A DNA stretch of 64,000 bases from Bifidobacterium pullorum subsp. gallinarum. Lineage in GTDB: Bacteria; Actinomycetota; Actinomycetes; Actinomycetales; Bifidobacteriaceae. A program made the translations under genes and the position numbers. The notes under the pieces were generated by a model. It was not told the origin of the DNA. It did not search any database and worked only from the letters and a program-made list of their open reading frames with translations. Where the stretch lies: positions 62,001-126,000 of the forward strand of contig NZ_JGYX01000005.1 of assembly GCF_000741215.1 (NCBI RefSeq). The letters run 5' to 3'. Of this stretch, positions 1-10,033 are shown one piece after another. Within the stretch, counting starts at the first letter, position 1. Every line of letters starts with the position of its first letter.

Positions 1-2542
1 TGTTGCCGAACTTGGAGGAACGGAAGATCTCGCGGATCTCCGAGTGGGAGGTGACGACCTCCTCGTACTCGGGCTTGAGCATGCCCTTGAGCGACGCCTC
101 GATGTCCTCGATGGCCTTGTAGATGATCGAGTAGTACTTGATCTCCACGCCTTCGCGCTCGGCAAGCTCCGCCACCTGACGGTTCGGGCGCACGTTGAAG
201 CCGATGATGACGGCCTTGTCGACCGTGGCCAGGTTGACGTCGTTCTGCGTGATCGCGCCGACGCCGCGGTGGATGACCTGGATCCCGACCTCGTCGGAGA
301 CCTCGATCTTCATCAGCGAATCCTCAAGCGCCTCGACCGAGCCGGACGAATCGCCCTTGATGACGATGTTGAGCATATCCACCTCGGACTTGGCGAACTG
401 CTCCTTGAGGCTCTCAAGCGAGACGATCTTGCGGCGCTTGGCCAGCTGCGCGGCGCGTTCGGTGGCCTGACGCTTCTCGGCGATCTGACGGGCGGTACGG
501 TCGTCCGGGGCCACCAGGAACAGGTCGCCGGCGGTCGGCACCGAGGTCAGACCGAGCACCTGCACCGGGGTGGAGGGCACGGCCTCCTTCATCTGGTTGC
601 CGTTCTCGTCGAGCATCGCGCGGACGCGGCCGTACGAGGTGCCGGCCACGATGGCGTCGCCGACATGCAGGGTGCCCTGCTGCACCAGCACGGTGGCCAC
701 GGCGCCGCGGCCCTTGTCCAGTCGGGCCTCGACGGTGGCGCCGCGGGCGTCCATGTCGGGGTTGGCGCGCAGGTCGAGCTCGGCGTCGGCCGTCAGCAGC
801 ACGGCCTCCAGCAGCTTGTCCACATTCGTGCCCTGCTTGGCGGAGATGTCGACGAACATCGTGTCGCCGCCGTACTCCTCCGGCACCAGGCCGAACTCGG
901 TGAGCTGGCCGCGGACCTTCTCCGGGTTCGCGCCGGGCACATCGATCTTGTTCACGGCCACGACGATCGGCACATGCGCCGCCTGGGCGTGGTTGATGGC
1001 CTCGACGGTCTGCGGCATGACGCCGTCGTCGGCGGCGACCACCAGGATCGCCACGTCGGTCAGCTCGGCGCCGCGGGCACGCATGGCGGTGAACGCCTCG
1101 TGGCCAGGGGTGTCGAGGAACGTGATCTTGCGCTGCTCGCCCTCCAGCGACACGGTGACCTGGTAGGCGCCGATGCGCTGGGTGATGCCGCCGGCCTCGC
1201 CCGCGATGACGTTGGTGCGGCGGATGGTGTCGAGCAGTCGGGTCTTGCCGTGATCGACATGGCCCATGACGGTGACCACCGGCGGACGCGGCTTCAGATC
1301 CTCGTCCTCCTGCAGCTCCTCCTCGTCCAGGTCGATGTCGAACTGCTGCAGCAGCTCCTTGTCCTCCTCCTCGGCGGACACGATCTTGATGTTCCAGCCG
1401 ATCTCCTCGCCGAGGATCTGGAACGTCGACTCGTCCAGGGACTGCGTGGCCGTGGCCATCTCGCCGAGATGGAACAGCACGGTCACCAGCGCGGCCGGGT
1501 TGACGTTGATCTTCTCGGCCAGGTCGGCCAGCGAGGCGCCCTGGCGCAGACGGATGGTCTGGCCGTTGCCGGCGGGGATGCGCACGCCGCCGATGGTCGG
1601 GGCCTTCAGCTCCTGGAACTCCTGGCGTTTCGCGAGCCTGTTCTTACGCGCCTTCGAGGACTTGCCGCCCTGACGGCCGAATGCGCCGGCCGCGCCACCG
1701 CGACCGCGGCCGCCGCCGCGTGCGGGACCGTTGTTCGGGGCACCGCCCTGATGGCCACCGGCCGTATTGCCGCCGAAACGGTTGCCGCCGGCCGGACGGT
1801 TGCCGGCACCGCCCTGACCGGGACGATGCTGACCCCACTGCCCGGGCTTGGCCTGCGAGCCCTGGCCCGGACGGCCACGGAAGCCTCCACGGCCGCCGCC
1901 CTGACCCGGGCGGCCATTGCCGCGGCCGCCACGGCCGTTCTCGACGGTCGGGCGAGCCATCGGATGAGGACGCGGGATGTCGCTCGGCGTAGGGGTATGC
2001 ATCCCCTGCTTGCGGCTGAACGGATTGTTGCCCGGACGGGGACCGCTCTGGCGGGCGCCGTCCTGCGACTGCTGGCGGTTGCCCTGCGCGGAGGGACGAC
2101 CGTTGTTCTGCTGGCGGGACTGCTGATGCCCGCCCTGGCGCTGGCCGGGCTTCGGGGCCGGGCCATGATGCCCCGACTCGCCGGACTGTTTGGCGGCGGG
2201 AGCGGGCTTCGGGCCGGGCGCGGCCGGCTTCGGGGCCGCATGCAGCTTCTCCGCATGGGCGGCGGGGGCCGCGGGCTTGGCCGCCGGCATCGGCTTGGCG
2301 GCAGGCATGGGTTTGGCCGCGGCCGGCTTCGGGGCCGCGGGCTTATGATCCTTGGCACCTGCGTTCTGCTGGGGTGCGCCGCCGTCCTTGGGGAACGCCG
2401 CCTTCAGGCGACGGACGACCGGCGGCTCCACGGTCGATGATGCGGACTTGACGAATTCACCCATCTCCTTGAGTTTCTCAAGGACGGTCTTGCTGTCGAC
2501 GCCAAGTTCCTTGGCCAAATCATACACGCGTGCTTTCGGCAC
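1..2542 (-). CDS. infB: Translation initiation factor IF-2 (3' end cut off by the window)
   Basis: IF-2 is the GTPase that brings initiator tRNA to the small subunit and promotes subunit joining. About 847 codons are present and the C-terminal part lies outside the window. The start is GTG at 2542 ([13 protein letters not shown]), with GGAG just upstream. After the short N-terminal IF2N-like segment comes a long Ala/Pro/Gly/Arg-rich low-complexity linker (roughly residues 60-300). A second IF2N-like segment is followed by the G domain from about residue 420, with GHVDHGKT (G1), DTPGHEAF (G3) and NKID (G4) readable. It lies 206 bases after nusA, the usual nusA-infB order. The window edge cuts domain II or later. 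Confidence 0.96.
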   Translation of the reverse strand, partial: MPKARVYDLAKELGVDSKTVLEKLKEMGEFVKSASSTVEPPVVRRLKAAFPKDGGAPQQNAGAKDHKPAAPKPAAAKPMPAAKPMPAAKPAAPAAHAEKLHAAPKPAAPGPKPAPAAKQSGESGHHGPAPKPGQRQGGHQQSRQQNNGRPSAQGNRQQSQDGARQSGPRPGNNPFSRKQGMHTPTPSDIPRPHPMARPTVENGRGGRGNGRPGQGGGRGGFRGRPGQGSQAKPGQWGQHRPGQGGAGNRPAGGNRFGGNTAGGHQGGAPNNGPARGGGRGRGGAAGAFGRQGGKSSKARKNRLAKRQEFQELKAPTIGGVRIPAGNGQTIRLRQGASLADLAEKINVNPAALVTVLFHLGEMATATQSLDESTFQILGEEIGWNIKIVSAEEEDKELLQQFDIDLDEEELQEDEDLKPRPPVVTVMGHVDHGKTRLLDTIRRTNVIAGEAGGITQRIGAYQVTVSLEGEQRKITFLDTPGHEAFTAMRARGAELTDVAILVVAADDGVMPQTVEAINHAQAAHVPIVVAVNKIDVPGANPEKVRGQLTEFGLVPEEYGGDTMFVDISAKQGTNVDKLLEAVLLTADAELDLRANPDMDARGATVEARLDKGRGAVATVLVQQGTLHVGDAIVAGTSYGRVRAMLDENGNQMKEAVPSTPVQVLGLTSVPTAGDLFLVAPDDRTARQIAEKRQATERAAQLAKRRKIVSLESLKEQFAKSEVDMLNIVIKGDSSGSVEALEDSLMKIEVSDEVGIQVIHRGVGAITQNDVNLATVDKAVIIGFNVRPNRQVAELAEREGVEIKYYSIIYKAIEDIEASLKGMLKPEYEEVVTSHSEIREIFRSSKFGN

Positions 2543-2673
2543 TCAATTCTCCTATTCTGCGACCGCGCGTATGCCGGCGGTCACGCTTCGATGACGGCGA
2601 GCTTACCCTGTCTCATCGTGCAACCATGGTCGTTATACCTCGTTTTCGTACCGCTCGCCGAACCGCAGTTCAA

Positions 2674-2725
2674 CGCCCGGATTACCGCAGCCCAAGCATA
2701 CTCGTGGCTGTGGAGAATCCGGGCG
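2674..2725 (-). other. Long hairpin between nusA and infB
   Basis: A 10-bp perfect outer stem (CGCCCGGATT with AATCCGGGCG) encloses a second stem of about 8 bp (CCGCAGCC with GGCTGTGG, one wobble) and a 12-base loop. In the minus-strand transcript it lies after the nusA stop and before the infB ribosome-binding site. No U tract follows, so it is not a classical terminator. It could be an attenuator, an RNase site or an mRNA stabiliser. The small ylxR gene often found at this place in other bacteria is absent. Confidence 0.6.
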
Positions 2726-2748
2726 TGGCGAGCGCGGGGAATCCCGGG

Positions 2749-3777
2749 TCAGGATTCGTGTTCCGCCGGTGCGCCCTGATGGGCCTCGGCGGATTCGATG
2801 CCGATCTTCCAACCGGTGAGCTTGGCGGCCAGACGCGCGTTCTGCCCCTCCTTGCCGATGGCCAGCGAGAGCTGGTCGTCGTGGATGAACGCGATGGCGG
2901 TCTTGTTCTTCTCGCTGATGACCTTGACGCCGGTGGCGACCGCCGGGGACAGCGCCGCGGCCACGAACTTGGCCGGGTCGTTCGACCAGTCCACGATGTC
3001 GATCTTCTCCGGGCCGAGGTTCTCCATGACGGCGCGCACACGGGCGCCGCCGGGGCCGATCAGCGCGCCCTTCGGGTTGACGCCCTCGGTGTTGGCGCGC
3101 ACCGCGATCTTCGTGCGGGCGCCCGCCTCACGGGCGATCGCCATGATCGACACGGCTCCGGAGTTGAGCTCCGGCACCTCGCGTTCGAACAGGCGGCGCA
3201 CCAGCTCCGGGTGGGAGCGGGAGACGATGATCTCCGGTCCCTTCAGCCCGCGCGCCACGTTGACCACGTACACGCGCAGACGCTCGCCGTGGCGGTAGCG
3301 CTCCCCGGGCACCTGCTCGCGGCGCGGCAGGATGGCCTCCACATCACCCACGGCGATATGCACGTTCGCGGTGTCCTTGGCGTCCTGCTGCACCACGCCG
3401 GTGATCAGCTTGCCGCGCTGTCCGGAGAACGCGCCGAAGATCTTGTCGTCCTCGGCCTTGCGGAACAGCTGGGAGATCACCTGGCGCGCGGTGGCCGCGG
3501 CCAGGCGGCCGAAGTCGCGCGGGGTATCGTCGTACTCCTCGCCCAGCTTCGGGGCGGGGTGCGGATCGTCCTCGGTGGGTTCCACGGGGATCTCGTCCTG
3601 CGCCCACACGGTGAAGGTGCCGGCGCGGTCGTCCAGTTCGATGCGCGCATGCTTGGCGGCATGCGGGGTTTTCATATATGCGAGCCGCAGCGCCTCGGTC
3701 AGTGCGTTGTCCAACGTTTCAGCGTCAATGCCCTGTTCGGCGGCGAGCCGATGCATGGCATTCAGGTCCAGTTCCAT
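2749..3777 (-). CDS. nusA: Transcription termination/antitermination protein NusA
   Basis: NusA binds RNA polymerase and nascent RNA and modulates pausing, termination and rRNA antitermination. The 342-residue protein has the N-terminal polymerase-binding domain (about 1-120), an S1 domain, and KH1 and KH2. The KH signatures LIGPGGARVRA and AIGKEGQNARLA are visible. It lacks the C-terminal acidic repeats of enterobacterial NusA, as is usual in actinobacteria. ATG at 3777 is preferred over an in-frame TTG two codons upstream because AGGAGG sits 8 bases before the ATG. It is followed by infB on the same strand. Confidence 0.96.
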   Translation of the reverse strand: MELDLNAMHRLAAEQGIDAETLDNALTEALRLAYMKTPHAAKHARIELDDRAGTFTVWAQDEIPVEPTEDDPHPAPKLGEEYDDTPRDFGRLAAATARQVISQLFRKAEDDKIFGAFSGQRGKLITGVVQQDAKDTANVHIAVGDVEAILPRREQVPGERYRHGERLRVYVVNVARGLKGPEIIVSRSHPELVRRLFEREVPELNSGAVSIMAIAREAGARTKIAVRANTEGVNPKGALIGPGGARVRAVMENLGPEKIDIVDWSNDPAKFVAAALSPAVATGVKVISEKNKTAIAFIHDDQLSLAIGKEGQNARLAAKLTGWKIGIESAEAHQGAPAEHES

Positions 3778-3837
3778 CTTCAAGACCTCCTATGAAGTTA
3801 TATCCGAGCGCTTGGCCCACTGGTCACAGTCAAACGT

Positions 3838-3843
3838 TAGTCT
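3838..3843 (+). promoter_or_regulatory. -10 box of the lipoprotein gene (leaderless candidate)
   Basis: TAGTCT lies 8 bases before the ATG at 3852. No purine-rich ribosome-binding site lies between them, so the mRNA probably begins at or next to the start codon. Confidence 0.4.
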
Positions 3844-3851
3844 AGTGGTTT

Positions 3852-4754
3852 ATGCAGACACTTCGCGTCGAGAATCATCGGGTCTTCACGCATATCCGCC
3901 GCTGGGCTTCGGCTGCGGCCGTGCTGGCGCTGACCCTGACGGCGGGTGCCTGCACGATGCCTCGCATCCAGGGCCGGGCCGAGTCCGAATACGAGCCCAG
4001 CGCATGCGAACAGGCCCTGTATACCGCCATGGATGCCGATGAGACGATGCGTTCCCCGCTGCCGCTGCCGATGCGGTATGACGCGGCCCGAAGAGCCCGG
4101 GACTCCTGGCTGGATGCGGCGGTCTCCTGTCCGGCGCGATTCGGCGAGGGCGTTATGCGCGCAGCGCAATCCGCGGCCCGAGCCGACACGATGGCCGCAT
4201 ACTTCGGCCTTACCCAGGACGATGCGGGATGGGATGAGGCCGGCGTAACCTCCCTGGATATCGACCGTCACCGCTCCGCGCTCGACGATCTGGTCGACAC
4301 GGCCGCTGCCGCGGACGCGGAGGATACTGCGGGATTCGCGTTCGAGGTGCTGGCGGCACGGCAGGTCGCCGGCGCCACGTTGAGCCAGAGCGACCGGTGC
4401 AAGGCCGCCGCGCAGATGCTGGCGTCGCTGGGGCAGGACGATGCCCGGCAGGGTGTGTACGATCCGACCCCGCTGCTCGACCATCCCGGCCGGATGACGG
4501 ATGCCGCCACCGGACTGAGCGCACCGACGACGGCCGTCGTGCTGATGGATTGCGCCCGCTCGCTTATAGCCGCCGCCCATGACGCCCGCGCCGACCAGAC
4601 CAGCCAGGCAGAACCGACGCCGACCGACGAGGCGTGGCGTGCCTACGCCGTGCAGGCCGCGAACCATGCGCTGCAGGCGTTCCGGCTGGGGTACTCCATG
4701 ATCGATGAGGCGCTGTTTGACGCCGAAGCCACGACCAATCGCAACTCCGGGTGA
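3852..4754 (+). CDS. Predicted lipoprotein of unknown function
   Basis: A 300-residue protein with a basic N-terminus, a hydrophobic stretch and a lipobox (LTAGAC, cysteine near residue 34), so it is predicted to be exported and lipid-anchored. The mature part is Ala- and Asp-rich and predicted to be mainly helical, with no catalytic motif that I recognise. It is the only plus-strand gene between nusA and the tRNA-Ser gene and is divergent from nusA. There is no Shine-Dalgarno and the -10 box is close to the ATG, which suggests a leaderless message. The product class is clear and the function is not. Confidence 0.8.
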   Translation: MQTLRVENHRVFTHIRRWASAAAVLALTLTAGACTMPRIQGRAESEYEPSACEQALYTAMDADETMRSPLPLPMRYDAARRARDSWLDAAVSCPARFGEGVMRAAQSAARADTMAAYFGLTQDDAGWDEAGVTSLDIDRHRSALDDLVDTAAAADAEDTAGFAFEVLAARQVAGATLSQSDRCKAAAQMLASLGQDDARQGVYDPTPLLDHPGRMTDAATGLSAPTTAVVLMDCARSLIAAAHDARADQTSQAEPTPTDEAWRAYAVQAANHALQAFRLGYSMIDEALFDAEATTNRNSG

Positions 4755-4847
4755 CACGCCCGGCGTATACGCCTCGGTGTGCCCTCCCCTGAACCGTCGA
4801 TCCGCATCTCTCCGGACAGACGCGGTCCGGTTATGCGCCACGCCGAT

Positions 4848-4875
4848 TTGACGCGTCGCGAGGCTATGGCATAAT
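4848..4875 (+). promoter_or_regulatory. Sigma-70 type promoter of tRNA-Ser(CGA)
   Basis: TTGACG (4848-4853) and CATAAT (4870-4875) are separated by 16 bases, with a TG extension just before the -10. The tRNA begins 25 bases downstream. Confidence 0.65.
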
Positions 4876-4900
4876 AGACAAGTTGCTTGATGCAGCATCT

Positions 4901-4989
4901 GGATGAGTGTCCGAGCGGTCTAAGGAGCACGCCTCGAAAGCGTGTGAGGGCAACCCCCTCCGCGAGTTCGAATCTCGCCTCATCCGCCA
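4901..4989 (+). tRNA. tRNA-Ser (CGA), CCA encoded
   Basis: The acceptor stem GGATGAG pairs with CTCATCC, followed by GCCA. The anticodon loop CTCGAAA gives anticodon CGA. A long variable arm is present, as expected for a serine tRNA, and the T loop contains TTCGAAT. Confidence 0.95.
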
Positions 4990-4991
4990 TC

Positions 4992-5024
4992 GCCCTTACC
5001 GAGAATCCTCGGTAAGGGCTTTTT
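4992..5024 (+). terminator. Rho-independent terminator of tRNA-Ser(CGA)
   Basis: A 12-bp perfect stem (GCCCTTACCGAG with CTCGGTAAGGGC) around a 4-base loop, followed by a T run on the plus strand. Confidence 0.9.
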
Positions 5025-5065
5025 CGCATCTGGAACCCTTACCGGATTCACAACCATGTCACGCC

Positions 5066-6019
5066 TTACAGCGTCCGCTTGGCGCGGATCGCTTCGGCGC
5101 GCGCCGCCAGATGGTCGTCCGGAGGATACGCCACATGTTCCAGGGTCAGACCCTGCGGCGCGATCGGCCCGGTCGACCCCTCACGCAGCGGGGTCGCCAT
5201 CTTCTCCGCGAACCAGTCCAGGTCCTTCCTGCCCTGTCCCACCTTGACGCAGGCGTTGACCAGGGAACGCACCATGTTGCGAGCGAAGGCGTCGGCCACG
5301 ATTGTGAAGCACACCAGTCCGGATTCGGCCGCGGGGACGGTGTACCCGCCGGAGATCCCCTGCCGGCCGTGCACCGTATCGCCGGCGGCACGGTCGCAGT
5401 CGGACAGTCCCGGAACCAAGGGGGATACGGGGATGCGCGACCAGTGGGCCCGCTTGACCTCGCGGATCGTGGTGCCGCCCGGATTGGGGGTTGCGAACGA
5501 GCCGAAATCGTGCAGTCCGATCGTCATCGCCGCCGCCGCGTTCATCGCGTCCAGATCCAGCCGGTCATCGAGGGGCAGCACGAAGCCGCGCATCCGGGGA
5601 TCCACCGGACGCGCATCGTCGCAGATGCGGTACACATACGTGCGCTCCAACGCCGAGAACCGGGCGTCGAACCCCTCCGGCGCCACGCTCAACGCGTGGA
5701 TGGCGATATCATCCGGCACCATGCGGGACAGCCTCCGGAACAGCGCCTCCGGCGCGGGGACGCCCATATGGCCCACGCAGCGTTCCAGGGTCGCCTCCCC
5801 CACGTCCAGATGGCAGACCTGGTGCAGGGCGTGCACGCCGGTGTCGGTGCGACCGGCCACGGTCAGGCGCAGCGGTTCGTCCGGGTCGTCAGCCGGCACG
5901 CGCAGGATCGTGTGCAGCGCCTGCTCCAGCTCGCCCTGCACGGTGCGCAGCGTCGGCTGTTTGGCCCAACCGTAGAACGCCCCACCATCGTAGGCCAGAT
6001 CGAGTCGCAGTCTCACCAT
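5066..6019 (-). CDS. truA: tRNA pseudouridine(38-40) synthase TruA
   Basis: TruA makes pseudouridine at positions 38 to 40 in the tRNA anticodon stem-loop. The N-terminus (LRLDLAYDGGAFYGWAKQP) and the catalytic aspartate motif (AGRTDTGVHA) are clear. The protein is 317 residues, a little longer than the E. coli enzyme, with an insertion in the C-terminal half. I chose ATG at 6019 because GAAAGGA lies 6 bases upstream; an ATG at 6025 overlaps that site. It follows rplQ on the same strand, as in many bacteria, but a terminator separates them. Confidence 0.93.
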   Translation of the reverse strand: MVRLRLDLAYDGGAFYGWAKQPTLRTVQGELEQALHTILRVPADDPDEPLRLTVAGRTDTGVHALHQVCHLDVGEATLERCVGHMGVPAPEALFRRLSRMVPDDIAIHALSVAPEGFDARFSALERTYVYRICDDARPVDPRMRGFVLPLDDRLDLDAMNAAAAMTIGLHDFGSFATPNPGGTTIREVKRAHWSRIPVSPLVPGLSDCDRAAGDTVHGRQGISGGYTVPAAESGLVCFTIVADAFARNMVRSLVNACVKVGQGRKDLDWFAEKMATPLREGSTGPIAPQGLTLEHVAYPPDDHLAARAEAIRAKRTL

Positions 6020-6136
6020 GTCCATCCTTTCGCGCCGCCCGCTCCGGTTCCGGTCTCTTTGCGGACCGTGATCCATCATGACCGTGAACCGTCACCGCGG
6101 ACCCCGGAATACCGACGTTCTGCCGCCTTGGATCAC

Positions 6137-6161
6137 AGTCACAATGTATCAGAGTCCGGTA
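6137..6161. repeat. Copy of the dispersed RTCASAGTCCGG motif
   Basis: AGTCAC AATGTATCAGAGTCCGGTA, upstream of truA. The same 25-base arrangement recurs at 22498 and 52137 with few changes, and weaker copies lie at 29046 and 54240. Confidence 0.5.
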
Positions 6162-6186
6162 CCAGTGCCGATACCGGCGATACAAC

Positions 6187-6218
6187 GAAAAAGGTCGGGA
6201 ACCAGGTGGTTCCCGACC
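6187..6218 (-). terminator. Terminator of the alpha operon after rplQ
   Basis: On the minus strand GGTCGGGAACCA pairs perfectly with TGGTTCCCGACC, followed by TTTTTCG. It separates rplQ from truA. Confidence 0.88.
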
Positions 6219-6239
6219 CATCAGCCTATCAGGCTACAA

Positions 6240-6782
6240 TCACTCGGCCTGCTCGGCCTCGGCGGTCTCCTCAGCCGGAGCCTCGGTCTCGACCGAAGCC
6301 TCGGTCTCAGCGGACTGCTCGACCGGAGCCTCGGTGGTCTCCTCGGCCACAGCCGGGGTCTCCTCCTCGGCGGCAACCTTGGCGGCGGCTTCGGCTTCCT
6401 TCACCACGGCCTTCTTCGGGCTCACCGGCTCGGTGACCAGCTCGATGATGGCGGCCGGCGAAGCGTCGCCCTTGCGCGGAGCGATCTTGATGATGCGGGT
6501 GTAGCCGCCCTCACGCTGCTCCATCTGCTCGGCGATCTGGGTGAACAGCACGTGCACGACCGACTTGTTGCGGATGACGCGCATCACACGACGACGGGAG
6601 TGCAGGTCGCCACGCTTGGCGAACGTGATCAGACGCTCGGCGAGCGGGCGCAGACGCTTGGCACGCTGCAGGGTGGTGGTGATGCGGCCGTACTGGAACA
6701 GGCTGGTGGCCATGTTCGCGAGCATCAGGCGCTCATGCGCGGGGCTGGACGCCAGGCGCGGGCCCTTCTTCGGGGTAGGCAT
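6240..6782 (-). CDS. rplQ: 50S ribosomal protein L17 with long acidic tail
   Basis: A large-subunit protein near the exit-tunnel region. Residues 1-120 are a standard L17 ([20 protein letters not shown] and onward). The remaining 60 residues are a Glu/Ala/Thr/Pro tail with no hydrophobic content, absent from the 127-residue E. coli protein. Such tails occur in other actinobacteria. It is the last gene of the alpha operon, 86 bases after rpoA, and a U-tract terminator follows. Confidence 0.97.
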   Translation of the reverse strand: MPTPKKGPRLASSPAHERLMLANMATSLFQYGRITTTLQRAKRLRPLAERLITFAKRGDLHSRRRVMRVIRNKSVVHVLFTQIAEQMEQREGGYTRIIKIAPRKGDASPAAIIELVTEPVSPKKAVVKEAEAAAKVAAEEETPAVAEETTEAPVEQSAETEASVETEAPAEETAEAEQAE

Positions 6783-6868
6783 AGTTAGTTACTCCTTATT
6801 GCCCCGGAGCCCAGGTGGGCATCTGCCCGAGCATCCGGACTCCGAAGCGGTTGGTCAAAGGTGTGGGT

Positions 6869-7864
6869 TCACTCGTCGTCGGGCGAGAAGAACGTGCCAC
6901 CTTCAAGGTTGTTGGCGTCGAAGCCCAGCGGCGAGGCCTTCAGCTGCAACCCGAGGGACTGCAGCTTCTCCTTGACCTCATCGATCGACTTCATGCCGAA
7001 ATTGCGGATGTCGAGCAGGTCCTGCTCAGTGTGGGAGACGAGCTCGCCGATGGTGTGGATGCCCTCACGCTTCAGGCAGTTGTAGCTGCGCTGGGTCAGG
7101 TTCAGATCCTCGATCGGCACGGCCATCTCGGGGTTGGTCTCCTCGACCACAGGGGCCGGACCAACTTCGACGCCTTCCGCCTGGACATTGAGTTCGCGGC
7201 ACAGGCCGAACAGCTCGACCAGTGTGGAACCGGCGGAAGCCACCGCGTCGCGCGGCGAGATGGCGGGCTTGGTCTCCACGTCCAGAATGAGCTTGTCGAA
7301 GTCCGTGCGCTGTTCCACACGGGTGGCCTCGACCTTGTAGCTCACCTTGAGCACCGGGGAGTAGATCGAGTCGACCGGGATACGGCCGATCTCGTCATTC
7401 TCCTGCTTGTTCATCTGCGCAGGCACATAGCCGCGGCCGCGCTCCACGGTGAACTCGATCTCGAGCTCGCCGTCCTCGGCCAGGGTGGCGATGTGCTTGT
7501 CCGGGTTGGCAATGGTCACACCGGCCGGCGGGGTGATGTCGCCCGCGGTCGCCTCGCCCTCGCCGCTCTTGCGCAGGTACATGACAACCGGCTCATCGTA
7601 CTCGCTGGTGAGCACGATGCCCTTGATGTTCAGCAGGATCTCGGTGACGTCCTCCTCAACGCCCGGCAGAGTGGTGAACTCGTGCAGGGCACCGGAAATA
7701 CGCACCGACGTCACAGCCGCACCCGGAATCGAGCTCAGGAGCGTACGGCGCAGCGAGTTGCCAAGCGTATAGCCGAAGCCCGGTTCAAGCGGCTCGATGG
7801 TGAAGCGGGAGCGCTGGGGGTTGAGGGATTCCTCGGTAAGTGTCGGACGCTGTGCGATAAGCAC
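6869..7864 (-). CDS. rpoA: DNA-directed RNA polymerase alpha subunit
   Basis: 331 residues. The N-terminal domain that starts polymerase assembly contains [22 protein letters not shown]. The C-terminal domain that contacts UP elements and activators begins near residue 245 ([16 protein letters not shown]) and contains the helix-hairpin-helix part [19 protein letters not shown] short acidic C-terminus follows. It lies between rpsK and rplQ, its standard place. Confidence 0.98.
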   Translation of the reverse strand: MLIAQRPTLTEESLNPQRSRFTIEPLEPGFGYTLGNSLRRTLLSSIPGAAVTSVRISGALHEFTTLPGVEEDVTEILLNIKGIVLTSEYDEPVVMYLRKSGEGEATAGDITPPAGVTIANPDKHIATLAEDGELEIEFTVERGRGYVPAQMNKQENDEIGRIPVDSIYSPVLKVSYKVEATRVEQRTDFDKLILDVETKPAISPRDAVASAGSTLVELFGLCRELNVQAEGVEVGPAPVVEETNPEMAVPIEDLNLTQRSYNCLKREGIHTIGELVSHTEQDLLDIRNFGMKSIDEVKEKLQSLGLQLKASPLGFDANNLEGGTFFSPDDE

Positions 7865-7941
7865 TGTGGTATCCTTTCAGCTTTCGGCCGGTGGTGCACT
7901 CGCCAGCCAAAGCGGGTTGGATGGATGGTTGGTGGTAGTGC

Positions 7942-8340
7942 TCAGACGCGGCGGCGCTTCGGAGGACGAACGCCGTTATGCGCTTGCGGGGTGACGTCGG
8001 TGATGGAACCGACCTCGAGTCCGGCGGACTGCAGGGAGCGGATGGCGGTCTCACGACCGGAACCCGGGCCCTTGACGAACACGTCGACCTTCTTCAGGCC
8101 GTGCTCCATCGCCTTGCGGGCGGCGGATTCAGCGGCCATACCAGCGGCGTACGGCGTGGACTTGCGGGAGCCCTTGAAGCCGACATCGCCACCGGACGCC
8201 CAGGACAGCACAGCGCCGGACGGGTCGGTGATCGAGATGATGGTGTTGTTGAAAGTGGACTTGATGTGCGCCTGCCCGACCGGCACCGACTTGCGGTCCC
8301 GGCGACGCGGCTTGCGCGCAGCTTGCTTGTTCGCTGCCAT
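7942..8340 (-). CDS. rpsK: 30S ribosomal protein S11
   Basis: 132-residue small-subunit platform protein that shapes the mRNA exit site with S7 and S18. The signature [10 protein letters not shown] and the basic end PPKRRRV are present, and the length is typical. It is preceded by rpsM with an 83-base gap. Confidence 0.98.
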   Translation of the reverse strand: MAANKQAARKPRRRDRKSVPVGQAHIKSTFNNTIISITDPSGAVLSWASGGDVGFKGSRKSTPYAAGMAAESAARKAMEHGLKKVDVFVKGPGSGRETAIRSLQSAGLEVGSITDVTPQAHNGVRPPKRRRV

Positions 8341-8423
8341 TGACCCTCGTTTCCTAATAACGAATTGTTTTGACCGTTCCAGGCGATGGAGCCTGCGCCC
8401 CGTGGCCTAGAACCTGCCACCGA

Positions 8424-8801
8424 CTACTTGGTGGCCTTCTTCTTTCCGGCAACCGTGCGCTTCGGGCCCTTGCGGGTACGGGCGTTGGTCTTGGTGCGCT
8501 GACCGCGCACAGGAAGTCCCTTACGGTGACGCTGGCCTTGGTAGCAGTTGATCTGGATCTTGCGACGGATGTCCGCGTCGATCTCACGACGCAGATCGCC
8601 TTCAATCTTGTAGTTGCCTTCAAGATAGTCACGCAGCGTGATCAGCTGCTCATCCGTCAGATCCTTGACGCGGGTGTCCGGATTGATACCGGTCGCGGCA
8701 AGCGTTTCCTTCGCACGAGTACGACCCACACCGAAGATGTAGGTGAGGGCGATCTCAATGCGCTTCTCATTGGGGATGTCGACTCCGGCAAGACGTGCCA
8801 T
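8424..8801 (-). CDS. rpsM: 30S ribosomal protein S13
   Basis: 125-residue head protein that contacts the P-site tRNA and forms bridges to the large subunit. It starts [21 protein letters not shown] and ends in a lysine-rich tail reaching towards the P site, as in the family. The gap of 131 bases to rpmJ could hold a promoter, but I see no clear -35/-10 pair. Confidence 0.98.
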   Translation of the reverse strand: MARLAGVDIPNEKRIEIALTYIFGVGRTRAKETLAATGINPDTRVKDLTDEQLITLRDYLEGNYKIEGDLRREIDADIRRKIQINCYQGQRHRKGLPVRGQRTKTNARTRKGPKRTVAGKKKATK

Positions 8802-8932
8802 TGCGATTCCTTCTCATGTTCCGCAGGTCTTGCGCCGAGTCGTCCGGTTTCCCGGCCCGGGCCTGCGTACCCGGGGTTCAGCTGTTCGCTGTGACTTAGC
8901 GCCTCTACTGTTATGCCGCTGGAATCTGCGAC

Positions 8933-9046
8933 TCAGCCCTGACGCTGCTTGTGGCGCGGGTTGATGCAGATCACCATGACGCGGCCGTGACGACGGATCA
9001 CGCGGCAGTTCTCGCAGATCCTCTTCACACTAGGGCTGACCTTCAT
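8933..9046 (-). CDS. rpmJ: 50S ribosomal protein L36
   Basis: A 37-residue protein, [18 protein letters not shown] and onward, ending HKQRQG. The zinc-type C-x2-C-x12-C-x4-H pattern (CENC, then C and H) is intact, so this is the zinc-binding paralogue. AGGAAAACC precedes the ATG. It lies between infA and rpsM as in most bacteria. Confidence 0.97.
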   Translation of the reverse strand: MKVSPSVKRICENCRVIRRHGRVMVICINPRHKQRQG

Positions 9047-9066
9047 GGTTTTCCTTTGCTTGTACC

Positions 9067-9285
9067 TTACTTGTAACGGTACGTAATACGGCCTCGGTTC
9101 AGATCGTAGGGGCTCATCTCGAGCACCACGCGATCCTGGGGCAGGATGCGGATATAGTTCTTGCGCATCTTGCCGGAGATGGTGGCCAGCACGACGTGCT
9201 TGTTCTCAAGCTCGACGCGGAACATCGCGTTCGGGAGGGCTTCCACCACCCGACCTTCGACTTCGATCACACCGTCTTTTGCCAT
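9067..9285 (-). CDS. infA: Translation initiation factor IF-1
   Basis: A 72-residue single OB-fold protein that occupies the A site during initiation. It reads [20 protein letters not shown] and ends GRITYRYK, the standard family length. An upstream in-frame extension of 36 codons is open but has no family similarity. The ATG at 9285 has GAGG a few bases before it. Confidence 0.98.
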   Translation of the reverse strand: MAKDGVIEVEGRVVEALPNAMFRVELENKHVVLATISGKMRKNYIRILPQDRVVLEMSPYDLNRGRITYRYK

Positions 9286-9351
9286 GAGCCTCGTTCCGTT
9301 CCTTGGCTGATTACTTGCAGTGCATCCGAAGACACACCAACTTGCAATAAT

Positions 9352-9396
9352 ACAGCAAAAGGGAGTGGTGCGACACACGGCGTGTCGTGCCACTCC
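9352..9396 (-). terminator. Terminator after adk
   Basis: A stem of about 16 bp (GGGAGTGGYRCGACAC against its complement) followed on the minus strand by TTTT. It ends the secY-adk transcript. A TATTAT hexamer just beyond (minus strand, near 9344) could be the -10 box of an infA promoter, but no convincing -35 is visible. Confidence 0.8.
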
Positions 9397-9427
9397 CTCC
9401 TGATGCCTATGCCGGCAAGCTAGCGTT

Positions 9428-9991
9428 TCACTCGCCGAGCTGTTCGATGATGCGGGCGTTGATCTCGGCGATCTCGCCGACGCCGTTGACCACGACCAGC
9501 ATGCCGCGGTTCTCGTAGATGTCTAGCAACGGCGCGGTCTCGCGTTCGTAGGTCTCCAGACGCTTGGCGATGGCCTCCGGGGTGTCGTCGGAGCGGCCCT
9601 GCTCGGCGGCGCGCTTGGCCATGCGCTCCAGCAGCACGTCGCGGGCAGCCTCCAGCGCCACGGCGTTGTCCAGCGGGGTGCCCAGATCGGCCAGCATCTC
9701 GTCCAGGGCCTGCACCTGGGCAGCGTTGCGCGGGTAGCCGTCCAGGATCCAGCCGTTCTTGGCGTCGTCCATGGCCAGACGATCCTTGACGATCTTGTTG
9801 GTCAGCTCGTCCGGCACTAGCTCGCCGCGGTCCATATAGGCCTGGGCCTCCTTGCCGAGCTCGGTCTGGTTCTTGAGGTTATAGCGGAAGATGTCGCCGG
9901 TCGAGATGGCCGGGATGCCGTAGTGTTCGCTCAGCAGCGCGGCCTGGGTGCCCTTGCCCACGCCCTGCGGTCCCATGATCAGCAGTCGCAT
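9428..9991 (-). CDS. adk: Adenylate kinase (short form)
   Basis: Interconverts ATP + AMP and 2 ADP in the cytoplasm. The P-loop [10 protein letters not shown] is at residues 7-16, the AMP-site motif STGDIFR and the substrate motif LDGYPRN are present. At 187 residues it is the short type, without the large zinc-type LID insertion. It is 42 bases after secY, in the usual secY-adk pair. Confidence 0.97.
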   Translation of the reverse strand: MRLLIMGPQGVGKGTQAALLSEHYGIPAISTGDIFRYNLKNQTELGKEAQAYMDRGELVPDELTNKIVKDRLAMDDAKNGWILDGYPRNAAQVQALDEMLADLGTPLDNAVALEAARDVLLERMAKRAAEQGRSDDTPEAIAKRLETYERETAPLLDIYENRGMLVVVNGVGEIAEINARIIEQLGE

Positions 9992-10033
9992 TGGTATGTT
10001 GTCTCCTTGTTGTTGCGGTTACGGGCGGCCTGG

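Noticed and set aside
44-2440. A 798-codon plus-strand open frame opposite infB.
   Set aside because: It is the antisense shadow of infB in high-GC DNA. The translation is low-complexity with no domain, and the minus strand gives a clear IF-2.
2543-2748. A ylxR-like small gene between nusA and infB.
   Set aside because: No open frame with the GRGAYV-type motif is present on the minus strand; the interval holds a hairpin instead.
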